Shown: positions 52,003 through 60,530 of the stretch, piece after piece
Layout of the letters: every line of letters starts with the position of its first letter
Numbering within the stretch: the stretch's first letter is position 1
Assembly: GCF_014337195.1 (NCBI RefSeq)
Contig: NZ_CP060634.1
Span: 2,790,001-2,854,000, forward strand
Length of the DNA: 64,000 nt
From: Qiania dongpingensis
GTDB taxonomy: Bacteria; Bacillota; Clostridia; Lachnospirales; Lachnospiraceae
Direction: 5' to 3'
The notes under the pieces: model-generated
Database searches by the model: none
Told to the model about the DNA's origin: nothing
What the model saw: only the letters and a program-made list of their open reading frames with translations
Translations under genes and position numbers: made by a program

Positions 52003-52695
52003 ATGAAGGACGAGCTGACTGCGAGGGATTTTGCGGTACTGCAGAAAAACAGGCTTTTTCAGGGGCTGTCAGGGGAGACGCTCCAGTATGCCCTGGATTT
52101 TTTTTCTGCCGTTCCCAAACGGTATGAGAAGGGAGAATTCCTTCATAGAGTAGGAAGCCGGATGACCAGGTTCGGCCTGGTATTATCCGGCAGAGTGCAG
52201 GTACATATGGATGACATAGACGGGAACCCTATCATCATGGCCAACGTGACAGAGGGGAATACCTTTGGAGAGTCCATGTGTTTTCTGGAGATAGAGGAAG
52301 AACCAGTCACAATCTGTGCTGCCACAGGGGTAAAAGTTCTGTGGCTGAGTACGGAGGAGATCAAAAGGATGCCGGGCGGCGGCACAGGAAATTCCCATAG
52401 TCTTACTCTGAGATTTATCACGCTGCTCACCGAGAAGACGCTGGCCATGAATGACAGGATCCAGATTTTGTCCAAAAAGAGCCTGCGGGGGAAGCTGATC
52501 GTGTTTTTTTCCCAATGCGCCCATCAGTACGGCAGCGATACGTTTACGCTTCCGTTTAACAGAAATGAAATGGCCGCCTATCTTGGCGCCGATCGGAGTG
52601 CCTTGTCCCGGGAACTGGCTAAAATGCAGGAGGAAGGAATCCTTCAGTTCTATAAGGAAAAATTCAGGCTTATGAAAAGAACAGAAGAGGATTAG
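52003..52695 (+). CDS. Crp/Fnr-family regulator
   Basis: A 230-residue protein. The N-terminal cyclic-nucleotide-like barrel is at about 20-120, with no cysteine cluster like that of Fnr. A dimer helix is followed by a C-terminal HTH (LPFNRNEMAAYLGADRSALSRELAKMQEEGIL). It is next to the ABC/hydE/hydF operon, whose promoter has a GTTGC-N4-GCAAC dyad at -41.5, so it is the likely activator. Its signal could be redox, NO or a nucleotide; not determined. Confidence 0.9.
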   Translation: MKDELTARDFAVLQKNRLFQGLSGETLQYALDFFSAVPKRYEKGEFLHRVGSRMTRFGLVLSGRVQVHMDDIDGNPIIMANVTEGNTFGESMCFLEIEEEPVTICAATGVKVLWLSTEEIKRMPGGGTGNSHSLTLRFITLLTEKTLAMNDRIQILSKKSLRGKLIVFFSQCAHQYGSDTFTLPFNRNEMAAYLGADRSALSRELAKMQEEGILQFYKEKFRLMKRTEED

Positions 52696-52739
52696 AAAAG
52701 ATAAAAAATTAACGAAAAATCAGAAACTTATACCATTTG

Positions 52740-52781
52740 GTTGCGGATGCAACGAATGACCACCCTGTGATGTGCTATGCT
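52740..52781 (+). promoter_or_regulatory. Crp/Fnr-type dyad and promoter of the ABC-hydEF operon
   Basis: GTTGC-GGAT-GCAAC (52740-52753) is a perfect dyad with FNR-like spacing. The -10 is TATGCT (52776-52781), giving a start near 52788. The dyad centre is then at -41.5, the class II activator position. There is no good -35, as expected for an activated promoter. Confidence 0.65.
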
Positions 52782-52822
52782 GATGAACGCTAACTTATAA
52801 AGAGTACAAAAGGGGGATTCAC

Positions 52823-53800
52823 ATGAAAAAAATAATATCTGCCGTTATGACGGTCATTATGCTGGCGATGGTATTCGCCGGATGCGGGAAAAAAGCAGAA
52901 GAGGCTGCGTCCATCCGGCTTGGAGGCCTGAAGGGGCCCACGTCCATGGGTATGGTAAAGCTTTTGGATGACGCGGAGAACGAAAAGAGCAAAAGCAAGA
53001 TTGAGTTTACGATGTCTGGCTCGGCGGATGAACTGACGCCGAAGCTTTTAAAAGGGGATTTGGATATCCTGGCGGTTCCGGCCAATCTGGGGGCGATCCT
53101 CTATAACAATTCCGACGGGGCCGTACAGTTCTTGGCGGTCAATACCCTCGGGGTGATTTACATGGTGGAAAAGGGCGGACAGACTGTCAACGGATGGCAG
53201 GACCTTAAGGGAAAGACCATTTATGCCACAGGAAAAGGCTCCACTCCGGAATACGCGCTTAATTACCTCCTGGAACAGAACGGTTTGGATCCGGAAACGG
53301 ACGTGACAGTAGAATGGAAAAGCGAGCCTGCAGAAGTAGTGGCCCAGATGGCGGCGCAGGAGAGCGCCATTGCCATGCTTCCGCAGCCTTTTGTAACGGT
53401 GGCGGGGGCTCAGATCGAGGGACTGAACGTGGTTCTGGATTTGACAGAAGAATGGAAGGCTCTGGACAACGGAAGCCAGTTCATTACAGCAGGTCTCGTG
53501 GTGCGCAAAGAGTTCGCGGAAAAATATCCGGAACAGCTGAAACAATTCCTGGAGGAATATAAAGCGTCCACAGAATACGTTAATGAAAATCTGGAGGATG
53601 CTTCTGCCCTGGTGGAAAAATACGATATCGTAAAGGCTGCCGTGGCACAGAAAGCGATTCCTTACTGCAATATTGTTTATGTGGACGGAAGTGAGATGGA
53701 GACGGCCATGAAGGGATATCTGCAGGTGCTGTACGATCAGAATCCTGCTTCCGTGGGCGGAGAACTGCCGGGTGATGATTTTTATTATGAAGGTAAATAG
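52823..53800 (+). CDS. ABC transporter substrate-binding lipoprotein (NMT1/SsuA type)
   Basis: A 325-residue lipoprotein. A signal peptide ends at VFAGC, then a two-lobed binding fold like the taurine/nitrate/thiamine-precursor proteins (GDLDILAVPANLGAILYNN, LKGKTIYATGKGSTPEYALNYLL). The ligand is not known. It starts an operon of permease, ATPase, hydE and hydF. The link suggests the solute serves H-cluster assembly or hydrogen metabolism, which is inferred. Confidence 0.88.
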   Translation: MKKIISAVMTVIMLAMVFAGCGKKAEEAASIRLGGLKGPTSMGMVKLLDDAENEKSKSKIEFTMSGSADELTPKLLKGDLDILAVPANLGAILYNNSDGAVQFLAVNTLGVIYMVEKGGQTVNGWQDLKGKTIYATGKGSTPEYALNYLLEQNGLDPETDVTVEWKSEPAEVVAQMAAQESAIAMLPQPFVTVAGAQIEGLNVVLDLTEEWKALDNGSQFITAGLVVRKEFAEKYPEQLKQFLEEYKASTEYVNENLEDASALVEKYDIVKAAVAQKAIPYCNIVYVDGSEMETAMKGYLQVLYDQNPASVGGELPGDDFYYEGK

Positions 53801-53829
53801 TCCTTTGGCTGGCTTATGAGGTGGGGATG

Positions 53830-54582
53830 ATGAAGAGAAGACGGTTATATGAACGGGCCGCAGCTGTGATCTTTGCCCTGCTCCTATGGCAGGCGGCCTC
53901 GATGATTCTGGGGCAGCAGCTCTTACTGGTCTCGCCGGTCAGGGTTCTTTTGCGTCTTGGTGCGCTTTGGCTGGAGCCCGGATTCTGGCAGACTCTCTGG
54001 TTCAGCTTCCTGCGGATAGAAGGCGGCTTTTTTCTGGGCCTTTTCCTGGGAGCCCTTCTGGCAGTCATCTCGTCGAGGAGCCATTTGATAGAGACTCTCC
54101 TGTGGCCCTTTCTGGTGGCGGTCAAGTCTGTGCCGGTAGCTTCTTTTATCATTATCAGCCTGATTTGGCTGAGCGCGTCGGGTCTTTCCGTATTTATTTC
54201 GTTCCTGATGGTATTCCCGATCGTATATTTCAACGTGCTGCAGGGAATGAAAAGCACTGACGGCAGGATGCTCCAGATGGCGGAAATCTTTCAGATGCCG
54301 TGGAGGAGGCAGCTTTTTTATATCTACCTTCCTCAGGTAAGACCCTTCCTGTTTTCTGCGTGCAGTACTGCGCTTGGCATATCATGGAAAGCGGGGATCG
54401 CGGCGGAGGTGATCGGGATTCCCGATGGTTCCATCGGAGAGCGGCTTTATGAAGCGAAGGTATATCTGAGCACGGCGGATTTGTTTGCCTGGACCATAGT
54501 GATCGTGCTGCTCAGCGTCCTGTTTGAGAAGGTTTTCATGAAATTTATGAAGTGGGGCTTTGCCAGATTGGAGAAGCTGTGA
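53830..54582 (+). CDS. ABC transporter permease (SsuC/TauC type)
   Basis: A 250-residue permease with six or so hydrophobic segments and an EAA-type cytoplasmic loop (YIYLPQVRPFLFSACSTALGISWKAGIAAEVIG). ATG 53830 has GAGG eight bases upstream. Partner of the lipoprotein and of the ATPase, whose start overlaps its stop. Confidence 0.9.
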   Translation: MKRRRLYERAAAVIFALLLWQAASMILGQQLLLVSPVRVLLRLGALWLEPGFWQTLWFSFLRIEGGFFLGLFLGALLAVISSRSHLIETLLWPFLVAVKSVPVASFIIISLIWLSASGLSVFISFLMVFPIVYFNVLQGMKSTDGRMLQMAEIFQMPWRRQLFYIYLPQVRPFLFSACSTALGISWKAGIAAEVIGIPDGSIGERLYEAKVYLSTADLFAWTIVIVLLSVLFEKVFMKFMKWGFARLEKL

Positions 54583-55190
54583 AGGATATTGTAGTTGCAA
54601 ACATATATAAAAGCTTTGGGGAAGAACAAGTGCTCAAAGATTTTTCCGGGGTGTTTAAGGGCGGAGAAACCACGAGCGTCATGGGCGGTTCCGGGTGCGG
54701 AAAAACTACGCTTTTAAATATTTTGATGGGATTTATCCCGCCGGACGCCGGCGCTGTGACAGGAGTCCCGGAGAAGAAAAGCGCCGTCTTCCAGGAGGAC
54801 CGTCTCTGCGAATCCTTCGGGGCTGTTTCCAACGTCCGTATGGCCGCCGGGAGCCGGATTCCGAAGGAGCTGGTGAAAGAGCATCTGAAAGAGCTTGGAT
54901 TAAAGGAAGATATGTTTCTTAAGCCGACGGCTGATTTCAGCGGCGGAATGAAACGCAGAGTGGCCATTGCCAGAGCGGTGTTATTTGACGCGGACATCCT
55001 TTTCTTAGATGAGCCGTTTAAAGGACTGGACGCCGCCACCAGGCAGGCAGCGATATCTTACGTGCTAAAGTATACAAAAGGAAAGACCGTGATTTTGGTG
55101 ACCCATGACGAGGCCGAGGCAAAGCAGATGGGCGGCGCGGTCATACGGATGGAACAGGCGGAGATTTGGGAGGAAAACGATGATTATTGA
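54579..55190 (+). CDS. ABC transporter ATP-binding protein (SsuB/TauB type)
   Basis: A 203-residue ATPase, short for the family but complete: Walker A GGSGCGKTT, Q-loop VFQEDRL, signature FSGGMKRRVAIARAV, Walker B ILFLDEPFKGLD, H-loop VTHD. The start is GTG at 54579, overlapping the permease stop (GTGA), with GGAG five bases upstream. It overlaps hydE by 11 bases, so the transporter and the maturase are translationally linked. Confidence 0.92.
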   Translation: MKDIVVANIYKSFGEEQVLKDFSGVFKGGETTSVMGGSGCGKTTLLNILMGFIPPDAGAVTGVPEKKSAVFQEDRLCESFGAVSNVRMAAGSRIPKELVKEHLKELGLKEDMFLKPTADFSGGMKRRVAIARAVLFDADILFLDEPFKGLDAATRQAAISYVLKYTKGKTVILVTHDEAEAKQMGGAVIRMEQAEIWEENDDY

Positions 55191-56157
55191 AGGGAAAAAG
55201 GAAGTTCTGGAGGTTCTTAGGATGCCGGAGGCTCAGTTTGAAGCGGAAGTTGCGCCGGAGGCCGCGAAGCTGCGGGATGAGAGGAAGGATGGCAGCCTGC
55301 TTGCGATGGCGATGCTGGGATATGATAATATCTGTAAAAATCAGTGCCTGTACTGCGGCATGCGGGCTTCCAACAGCGGTGTCAAACGGTACCGTCTGGC
55401 TCCTGAAGATGTGATCGCTTCGGCGCGGATGGCCAGTGAGAATGGATTCCACCATATTTTCCTCGTATCCGGGGAAGATCCCAAATACGGATTTGACAAT
55501 CTTCTGCACATTGTGGAAGCCATCCACGGGATGGGCATGCACCAGAGTCTTGCCTGCGGGGAATACAGCCTGGAGCAGTACCGGGAGCTTAAGTCCGCCG
55601 GCGCGGAGGAATATGTGATGAAGTTTGAGATGTCGGACGAGGAAACCTTTAACCGGCTGAATCCTTCGACGAATTTCAAAAAGCGCATGTCAGCCATTGA
55701 ATCCGTAAAAGCCAGCGGCATGAGGCTGGCCTCCGGAAATATCGTGGGATTTCCGGGGCAGGGCCTGGATCAGCTGGCAGAGGATATTTTGCTGATGAAA
55801 AAGCTGGATATCAGCTGGGCTCCGGTCATTCCATATATGCCGGCCCAGAACACGCCGCTGGCGGCGGAAGGGGGCGTGGGAGATCTGCTCACAAACAGGA
55901 AGGAGATTGCCCTGCTCCGTCTGATGATGCCGGATGTGAACATTACGGCTCAGCAGCCGGGGAAGGATCTGCGGAATGGGCTGGCAGACCCTGAAGGGAA
56001 CCGAGATGCCATCCTGTCCGGCGCCAATGTGCTGTTTTGCGATCTGCTTCCGGACGCTCTGGCAAAGAATTTCCGGGTCATTGACAACCGAAATGTGTCC
56101 GGGACAGAGCATCTTTATCAGATCGCGGAATTGACGGGGCTGGCCTTAAGCTTCTGA
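55180..56157 (+). CDS. hydE: [FeFe]-hydrogenase maturase HydE (radical SAM)
   Basis: A 325-residue radical SAM enzyme with C52-x3-C56-x2-C59 (CKNQCLYC) in a TIM barrel. HydE acts on an Fe(CO)2(CN)-cysteine precursor in H-cluster assembly. A related radical SAM role (for instance PylB- or BioB-like) cannot be wholly ruled out, but hydF directly downstream supports HydE. GGGAGGA precedes the ATG. HydG is not in this window. Confidence 0.9.
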   Translation: MIIEGKKEVLEVLRMPEAQFEAEVAPEAAKLRDERKDGSLLAMAMLGYDNICKNQCLYCGMRASNSGVKRYRLAPEDVIASARMASENGFHHIFLVSGEDPKYGFDNLLHIVEAIHGMGMHQSLACGEYSLEQYRELKSAGAEEYVMKFEMSDEETFNRLNPSTNFKKRMSAIESVKASGMRLASGNIVGFPGQGLDQLAEDILLMKKLDISWAPVIPYMPAQNTPLAAEGGVGDLLTNRKEIALLRLMMPDVNITAQQPGKDLRNGLADPEGNRDAILSGANVLFCDLLPDALAKNFRVIDNRNVSGTEHLYQIAELTGLALSF

Positions 56158-56180
56158 CAAAGGGAAAGGAATAGAACGAT

Positions 56181-57374
56181 ATGGGAATGGACAGCACACC
56201 GAGATCAAACCGGTTGCATATCGGCATTTTCGGCAGAAGGAATGTGGGGAAATCCACGCTGGTCAACGCACTGACAGGGCAGGAGACTTCCCTGGTGTCC
56301 GATGTGGCGGGGACGACGACGGATCCGGTATATAAGGCAGTGGAGCTTCGGGGTTTCGGACCGGCGGTATTCATCGATACGGCCGGCTTTGATGATGAAG
56401 GCGTTTTGGGAAGCATGAGAGTCGGGAAGACGAAAGAAGCCATGACGAAAACCGATGTGGCAGTCATACTGTTCGATTCTTTACCGGGAGAAGAGATTGA
56501 GTGGGCGGCCCGGTTCACGGAGCGGAAGACACCGGTAATCGCCGCGGTCAACAAGATCTGCCGGCCGGAGGAGAGGGAGGCGGTGAAGAAAGCCATCCGG
56601 GACAGTCTGGGGCTGGAAGCCCTGGAATTGGATCTGCGTACGGGAGCCGGCGTTGAGGCGCTCAAGAGAAAAATCGTGGAGAGCGCTCCGGAGAATTTCT
56701 GGGATGTGAGCCTGACCGGGGGCCTGGCGGGAGAAGGCGACCTGGTGCTATTGGTAATGCCGCAGGACATCCAGGCTCCGAAGGGCAGGCTGATTCTGCC
56801 TCAGGTGCAGACAATCCGGGAACTTCTGGATAAAAAATCCCTGGTGATGAGCTGTACGGCCGATAAGATGGAGATGACCTTAAAAGCGCTGGTAAGACCG
56901 CCCAGACTGATCATCACCGACTCCCAGGCTTTTGCGGAGGTTTACCGTCTGAAGCCGGAGGAGAGCATGCTGACCTCGTTTTCTGTCCTCTTTGCGGGAT
57001 ATAAAGGGGATATTCGGGAATTTCTGCGGGGAGCGGAGGCCATCGAAGGGCTTACGGAAAGCTCGAGGGTATTGATAGCGGAGGCATGTGCCCATTCTCC
57101 CACAGAGGAAGATATCGGCAGGATCAAGATTCCGAAGCTTCTCCGCCGCCATGTGGGGCGGGGGCTTTGCATCGATTTTGTCCGGGGGGTGGATTTTCCA
57201 AAGGATCTGAGCCGGTATAACCTGGTCATCCACTGCGCGGCTTGCATGTTTAATCGGAAGTATGTGATGGAACGCATGGAAGCGGCGAGGAGACAGGGAG
57301 TCGCCATCAGCAATTACGGCATTGTGATCGCTTACTTGAACGGAATCCTGGATAAGATCAGCTTCGTGCCATAA
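56181..57374 (+). CDS. hydF: [FeFe]-hydrogenase maturation GTPase HydF
   Basis: A 397-residue scaffold and GTPase that delivers the 2Fe subcluster to the hydrogenase. The GTPase domain has GRRNVGKST, DTAGFDDEG and NKIC in place of NKxD. A dimerisation region follows, then a C-terminal [4Fe-4S] domain with a CAH motif about 50 residues before HCAAC, as in known HydF. It is 23 bases after hydE. A hairpin terminator follows. Confidence 0.95.
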   Translation: MGMDSTPRSNRLHIGIFGRRNVGKSTLVNALTGQETSLVSDVAGTTTDPVYKAVELRGFGPAVFIDTAGFDDEGVLGSMRVGKTKEAMTKTDVAVILFDSLPGEEIEWAARFTERKTPVIAAVNKICRPEEREAVKKAIRDSLGLEALELDLRTGAGVEALKRKIVESAPENFWDVSLTGGLAGEGDLVLLVMPQDIQAPKGRLILPQVQTIRELLDKKSLVMSCTADKMEMTLKALVRPPRLIITDSQAFAEVYRLKPEESMLTSFSVLFAGYKGDIREFLRGAEAIEGLTESSRVLIAEACAHSPTEEDIGRIKIPKLLRRHVGRGLCIDFVRGVDFPKDLSRYNLVIHCAACMFNRKYVMERMEAARRQGVAISNYGIVIAYLNGILDKISFVP

Positions 57375-57417
57375 ATTTCATAAGGCTTCCGGATAAAAGA
57401 CGGATATTATAATAGGA

Positions 57418-57445
57418 AGGAAGTGGCGAAGCCACTTCCTTTACA
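57418..57445 (+). terminator. Terminator after hydF
   Basis: AGGAAGTGGC pairs with GCCACTTCCT around GAA, followed by TTAC. The T-run is weak. Confidence 0.6.
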
Positions 57446-57543
57446 AAATCTCAGGAAAGGATTACAATAAAGATTGTTTTGAACTGAACAAAAATGGAAG
57501 AATAAGAATAAAAGGATTTGGAAAACTAGATAAGGAGGCTTCT

Positions 57544-58659
57544 ATGGACGAAAGGATCAAAAAACTGGCATATAACCTGGTGAATTATTCCTGCCGGGTA
57601 CAGCCTGGGGAAAACGTGTATGTCCATTATACGGGAATCGACACGGCCAATTTGGCCCGCCAGGTGGTGAAAGAGGTTTATCAGGCGGGAGGACGGCCCT
57701 ACATTCATTTTACGGACAGCAGGATGCAGCGGGAGATGCTTCTCCATTGTACGGAAGAGCAGCTGCGGCTGATGGCTGAGGTGGACGGTATGGAGATGTC
57801 CAGGATGGACTGCTATCTGGGCATCCGGGGCGGCGATAATATCAATGAGCTTTCTGATGTGCCGCCGGAAAAGCTTTCACTTTACAGCTCCCTTTATACG
57901 ACGCCGGTCCATCACGGCATCCGGGTGCCGAAGACGAAGTGGGTGGTGCTCCGTTACCCGTCGCCGTCCATGGCACAGAGCGCAGGCACAAGTCTGGAGG
58001 CCTTTGAGGATTTTTATTATGACGTGTGCTGCCTGGACTACAGAAAAATGGACGAGGCCATGAAGCCGCTGGTGGAGCTTATGAATAAGACGTCCCAGGT
58101 ACGGATCAAGGGACCGGGTACGGATCTTACATTCTCCATAGAAGGGATTCCGGCCATTCCCTGCGCCGGAACGATGAATATTCCCGACGGTGAAGTGTTT
58201 ACCGCTCCGGTTCGGGATTCTGTGAATGGAACGCTCCGCTACAACACTCCTTCCGTATATCAGGGCTTCACCTATGAAAATATCAGCCTGACCTTTGAAA
58301 ATGGGAAAATCGTGGAAGCTTCGGCCAATGATACGGAGAAGATCAGCCGGATCTTTGACATCGACGAAGGGGCGCGTTATGTGGGCGAGTTTGCCATCGG
58401 GGTAAATCCCTATGTGGAAAAGCCCATGAAGGATATCTTGTTTGATGAAAAGATCAAAGGTTCCTTCCATTTTACTCCCGGCAACTGCTATGAGGAGGCC
58501 CCTAACGGAAACCAGTCTTCGATACACTGGGATCTGGTATGTATCCAGACGCCGGAGTACGGCGGCGGAGAGATCTATTTTGACGGCAGGCTGATCCGGA
58601 AGGACGGCAGATTTGTAGTGGAGGAGCTTCTGGGACTGAATCCGGAGAATCTCAAGTAA
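57544..58659 (+). CDS. M29-family aminopeptidase (AmpS/PepS-like)
   Basis: A 371-residue metallo-aminopeptidase. Its N-terminal part (ERIKKLAYNLVNYSCRVQPGENVYVHY) and the central EGIPAIPCAGTMNIPDGEVFTAPV, followed by EFAIGVNPYV and SSIHWDLVC, are typical of M29. It releases N-terminal residues from peptides in the cytoplasm. AAGGAGG precedes the ATG. It lies alone after the hydF terminator and before ybaK. Confidence 0.92.
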   Translation: MDERIKKLAYNLVNYSCRVQPGENVYVHYTGIDTANLARQVVKEVYQAGGRPYIHFTDSRMQREMLLHCTEEQLRLMAEVDGMEMSRMDCYLGIRGGDNINELSDVPPEKLSLYSSLYTTPVHHGIRVPKTKWVVLRYPSPSMAQSAGTSLEAFEDFYYDVCCLDYRKMDEAMKPLVELMNKTSQVRIKGPGTDLTFSIEGIPAIPCAGTMNIPDGEVFTAPVRDSVNGTLRYNTPSVYQGFTYENISLTFENGKIVEASANDTEKISRIFDIDEGARYVGEFAIGVNPYVEKPMKDILFDEKIKGSFHFTPGNCYEEAPNGNQSSIHWDLVCIQTPEYGGGEIYFDGRLIRKDGRFVVEELLGLNPENLK

Positions 58660-58715
58660 TGGATGGTTTTAAGCCCGGGGAGAAATGAGGAAAAGCAAAA
58701 GAGGAGGATACCGCC

Positions 58716-59204
58716 ATGTCGGTGGAGATAGTAAAAGAATACCTGAAGAAATGGAATAAGGATAAAGACGTAAGAGAATTTGAAGAATCCAGCGCCACGG
58801 TGGAGCTGGCTGCCCAGGCAGTGGGCGTGATCCCGGCCAGGATCGCGAAGACCTTGTCGTTCTTATCGAAGGATGGGGTGCACTGCTCTCTGGTGGTGGC
58901 GGCGGGAGACGCCAAAGTTGACAATTCCAAATACAAGCGCTTTTTTGGATGCAAGGCAAAGATGCTGTCACCGGAGGAGGTCGTGTCATATACCGGACAC
59001 GCTGTCGGAGGAGTATGCCCCTTTGCCAATCCCGAAGGTAAAGTGAATACGTATCTGGATGAGTCGCTGCGGCGGTTCGAGACGGTATTTCCCGCGGCCG
59101 GAAGCGCCAGCTCCGCCGTGGAAATGACCTGTGAAGAGCTGTATCTCTGCGGAAACGCAAAAGGGTGGATTGACGTGTGCAAAGGCTGGCAGGAGGAAGC
59201 ATGA
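58716..59204 (+). CDS. ybaK: YbaK/EbsC-family aminoacyl-tRNA deacylase
   Basis: A 162-residue YbaK/ProX-like domain: AAQAVGVIPARIAKTLSF, SKYKRFFGCKAKMLSPEEVVSYTGHAVGGVCPF. These hydrolyse mischarged tRNA such as Cys-tRNA(Pro). AAGAGGAGG precedes the ATG. It follows the aminopeptidase by 56 bases. Confidence 0.9.
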   Translation: MSVEIVKEYLKKWNKDKDVREFEESSATVELAAQAVGVIPARIAKTLSFLSKDGVHCSLVVAAGDAKVDNSKYKRFFGCKAKMLSPEEVVSYTGHAVGGVCPFANPEGKVNTYLDESLRRFETVFPAAGSASSAVEMTCEELYLCGNAKGWIDVCKGWQEEA

Positions 59205-59302
59205 TTTCTCTTGTCATATTGCCGGATAATCGCGCCGCCTGGACAAATAATTGTGGATTAGTGATAAAACAAGGGGTATGACTTAAAAAAGGAAAAAAAT
59301 CG

Positions 59303-59337
59303 CTTGCTATTTTTTAGCAAATTAGGTAAAATATCTA
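59303..59337 (+). promoter_or_regulatory. gap promoter with overlapping dyad
   Basis: TTGCTA (about 59303-59308), 17 bases, TAAAAT. TTGCTA-TTTTT-TAGCAA is a perfect dyad across the -35 and spacer and is a candidate repressor site. The leader is very AT-rich and ends in AGGAGGA. Confidence 0.6.
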
Positions 59338-59393
59338 ATGAGTTAAATAATACTACTTATTAAAATTTTTTTATATTATAGGAGGAATTCAAA

Positions 59394-60425
59394 ATGGCAG
59401 TAAAAGTTGCGATCAATGGTTTTGGACGTATCGGCCGTCTGGCATTCAGACAGATGTTCAATGCTCCTGGATATGATGTTGTAGCGATCAACGATTTAAC
59501 CAGCCCTAAGATGCTGGCTCATTTATTGAAATATGATTCATCTCAGGGCAAGTACGCGCTGGCTGATACTGTTTCTTATAAAGAGGGCGAAGGCGATACC
59601 GAAGGCGCTGTTATCATCGGCGGCAAGGAGATCACCATCTATAAAAAGGCAAACGCTGCCGAACTGCCTTGGGGCGAGCTGGGAGTAGACGTTGTACTTG
59701 AGTGCACAGGCTTCTATACCTCCAAAGAGAAAGCTTCTGCTCATATCGCAGCTGGCGCGAAGAAAGTAGTTATCTCCGCTCCCGCAGGCAATGATCTTCC
59801 TACTATTGTATATAATGTAAACCATAACGTACTGAAAAAAGAAGATACGGTCATCTCCGCAGCTTCCTGTACGACAAACTGCCTGGCTCCTATGGCAAAG
59901 GCTCTCAATGACCTTGCTCCGATCCAGAGCGGTATCATGACCACGATCCATGCTTATACCGGAGATCAGATGATCCTTGACGGACCTCAGAGGAAAGGCG
60001 ATCTGAGAAGGAGCCGTGCAGGCGCTATCAACATCGTTCCCAACTCCACCGGCGCTGCAAAGGCCATCGGTCTTGTTATCCCTGAACTGAACGGCAAGCT
60101 GATTGGCGCTGCTCAGCGTGTACCTACTCCCACAGGCTCCACCACGATCCTGATCGCAGTAGTGAAGGGCGCTGTTACAAAGGAAGCGATCAACGACGCT
60201 ATGAAGGCTGCTTCTACAGAGTCCTTTGGCTACAATACCGACGAGATCGTGTCCAGCGACGTTATCGGCATGACTTACGGCTCTCTGTTTGATGCGACAC
60301 AGACCATGGTTTCTCCTATGGAGAATGGCGATACTCAGGTACAGGTAGTTTCCTGGTATGACAATGAGAATTCCTACGTTAGCCAGATGGTGAGAACTAT
60401 CAAATACTTTGCTGAGTTAGCTTAA
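59394..60425 (+). CDS. gap: Glyceraldehyde-3-phosphate dehydrogenase
   Basis: A 343-residue glycolytic enzyme that oxidises and phosphorylates glyceraldehyde-3-phosphate using NAD+. NAD-binding [12 protein letters not shown], catalytic Cys in [11 protein letters not shown] with the prior Ser, and HAYTGDQ. The codon choice is stronger and more uniform than in neighbours, as expected for a very highly expressed gene. AGGAGGA precedes the ATG. A terminator separates it from pgk. Confidence 0.97.
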   Translation: MAVKVAINGFGRIGRLAFRQMFNAPGYDVVAINDLTSPKMLAHLLKYDSSQGKYALADTVSYKEGEGDTEGAVIIGGKEITIYKKANAAELPWGELGVDVVLECTGFYTSKEKASAHIAAGAKKVVISAPAGNDLPTIVYNVNHNVLKKEDTVISAASCTTNCLAPMAKALNDLAPIQSGIMTTIHAYTGDQMILDGPQRKGDLRRSRAGAINIVPNSTGAAKAIGLVIPELNGKLIGAAQRVPTPTGSTTILIAVVKGAVTKEAINDAMKAASTESFGYNTDEIVSSDVIGMTYGSLFDATQTMVSPMENGDTQVQVVSWYDNENSYVSQMVRTIKYFAELA

Positions 60426-60460
60426 GCATCGGACAAGCGATAGTTAAATAAGATCCTATG

Positions 60461-60498
60461 GCGGGTCCGGTTCCTTAATAGGACCGGACCCGCTTTTT
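60461..60498 (+). terminator. Terminator between gap and pgk
   Basis: GCGGGTCCGGTTCC (60461-60474) pairs with GGACCGGACCCGC (60481-60493), one bulge, followed by TTTTT. It would give more gap than pgk mRNA. I see no separate pgk promoter in the 33 bases before the start. Confidence 0.88.
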
Positions 60499-60530
60499 GA
60501 CTTTCAAAGTAAGGAACAAGGAGGTAATTT

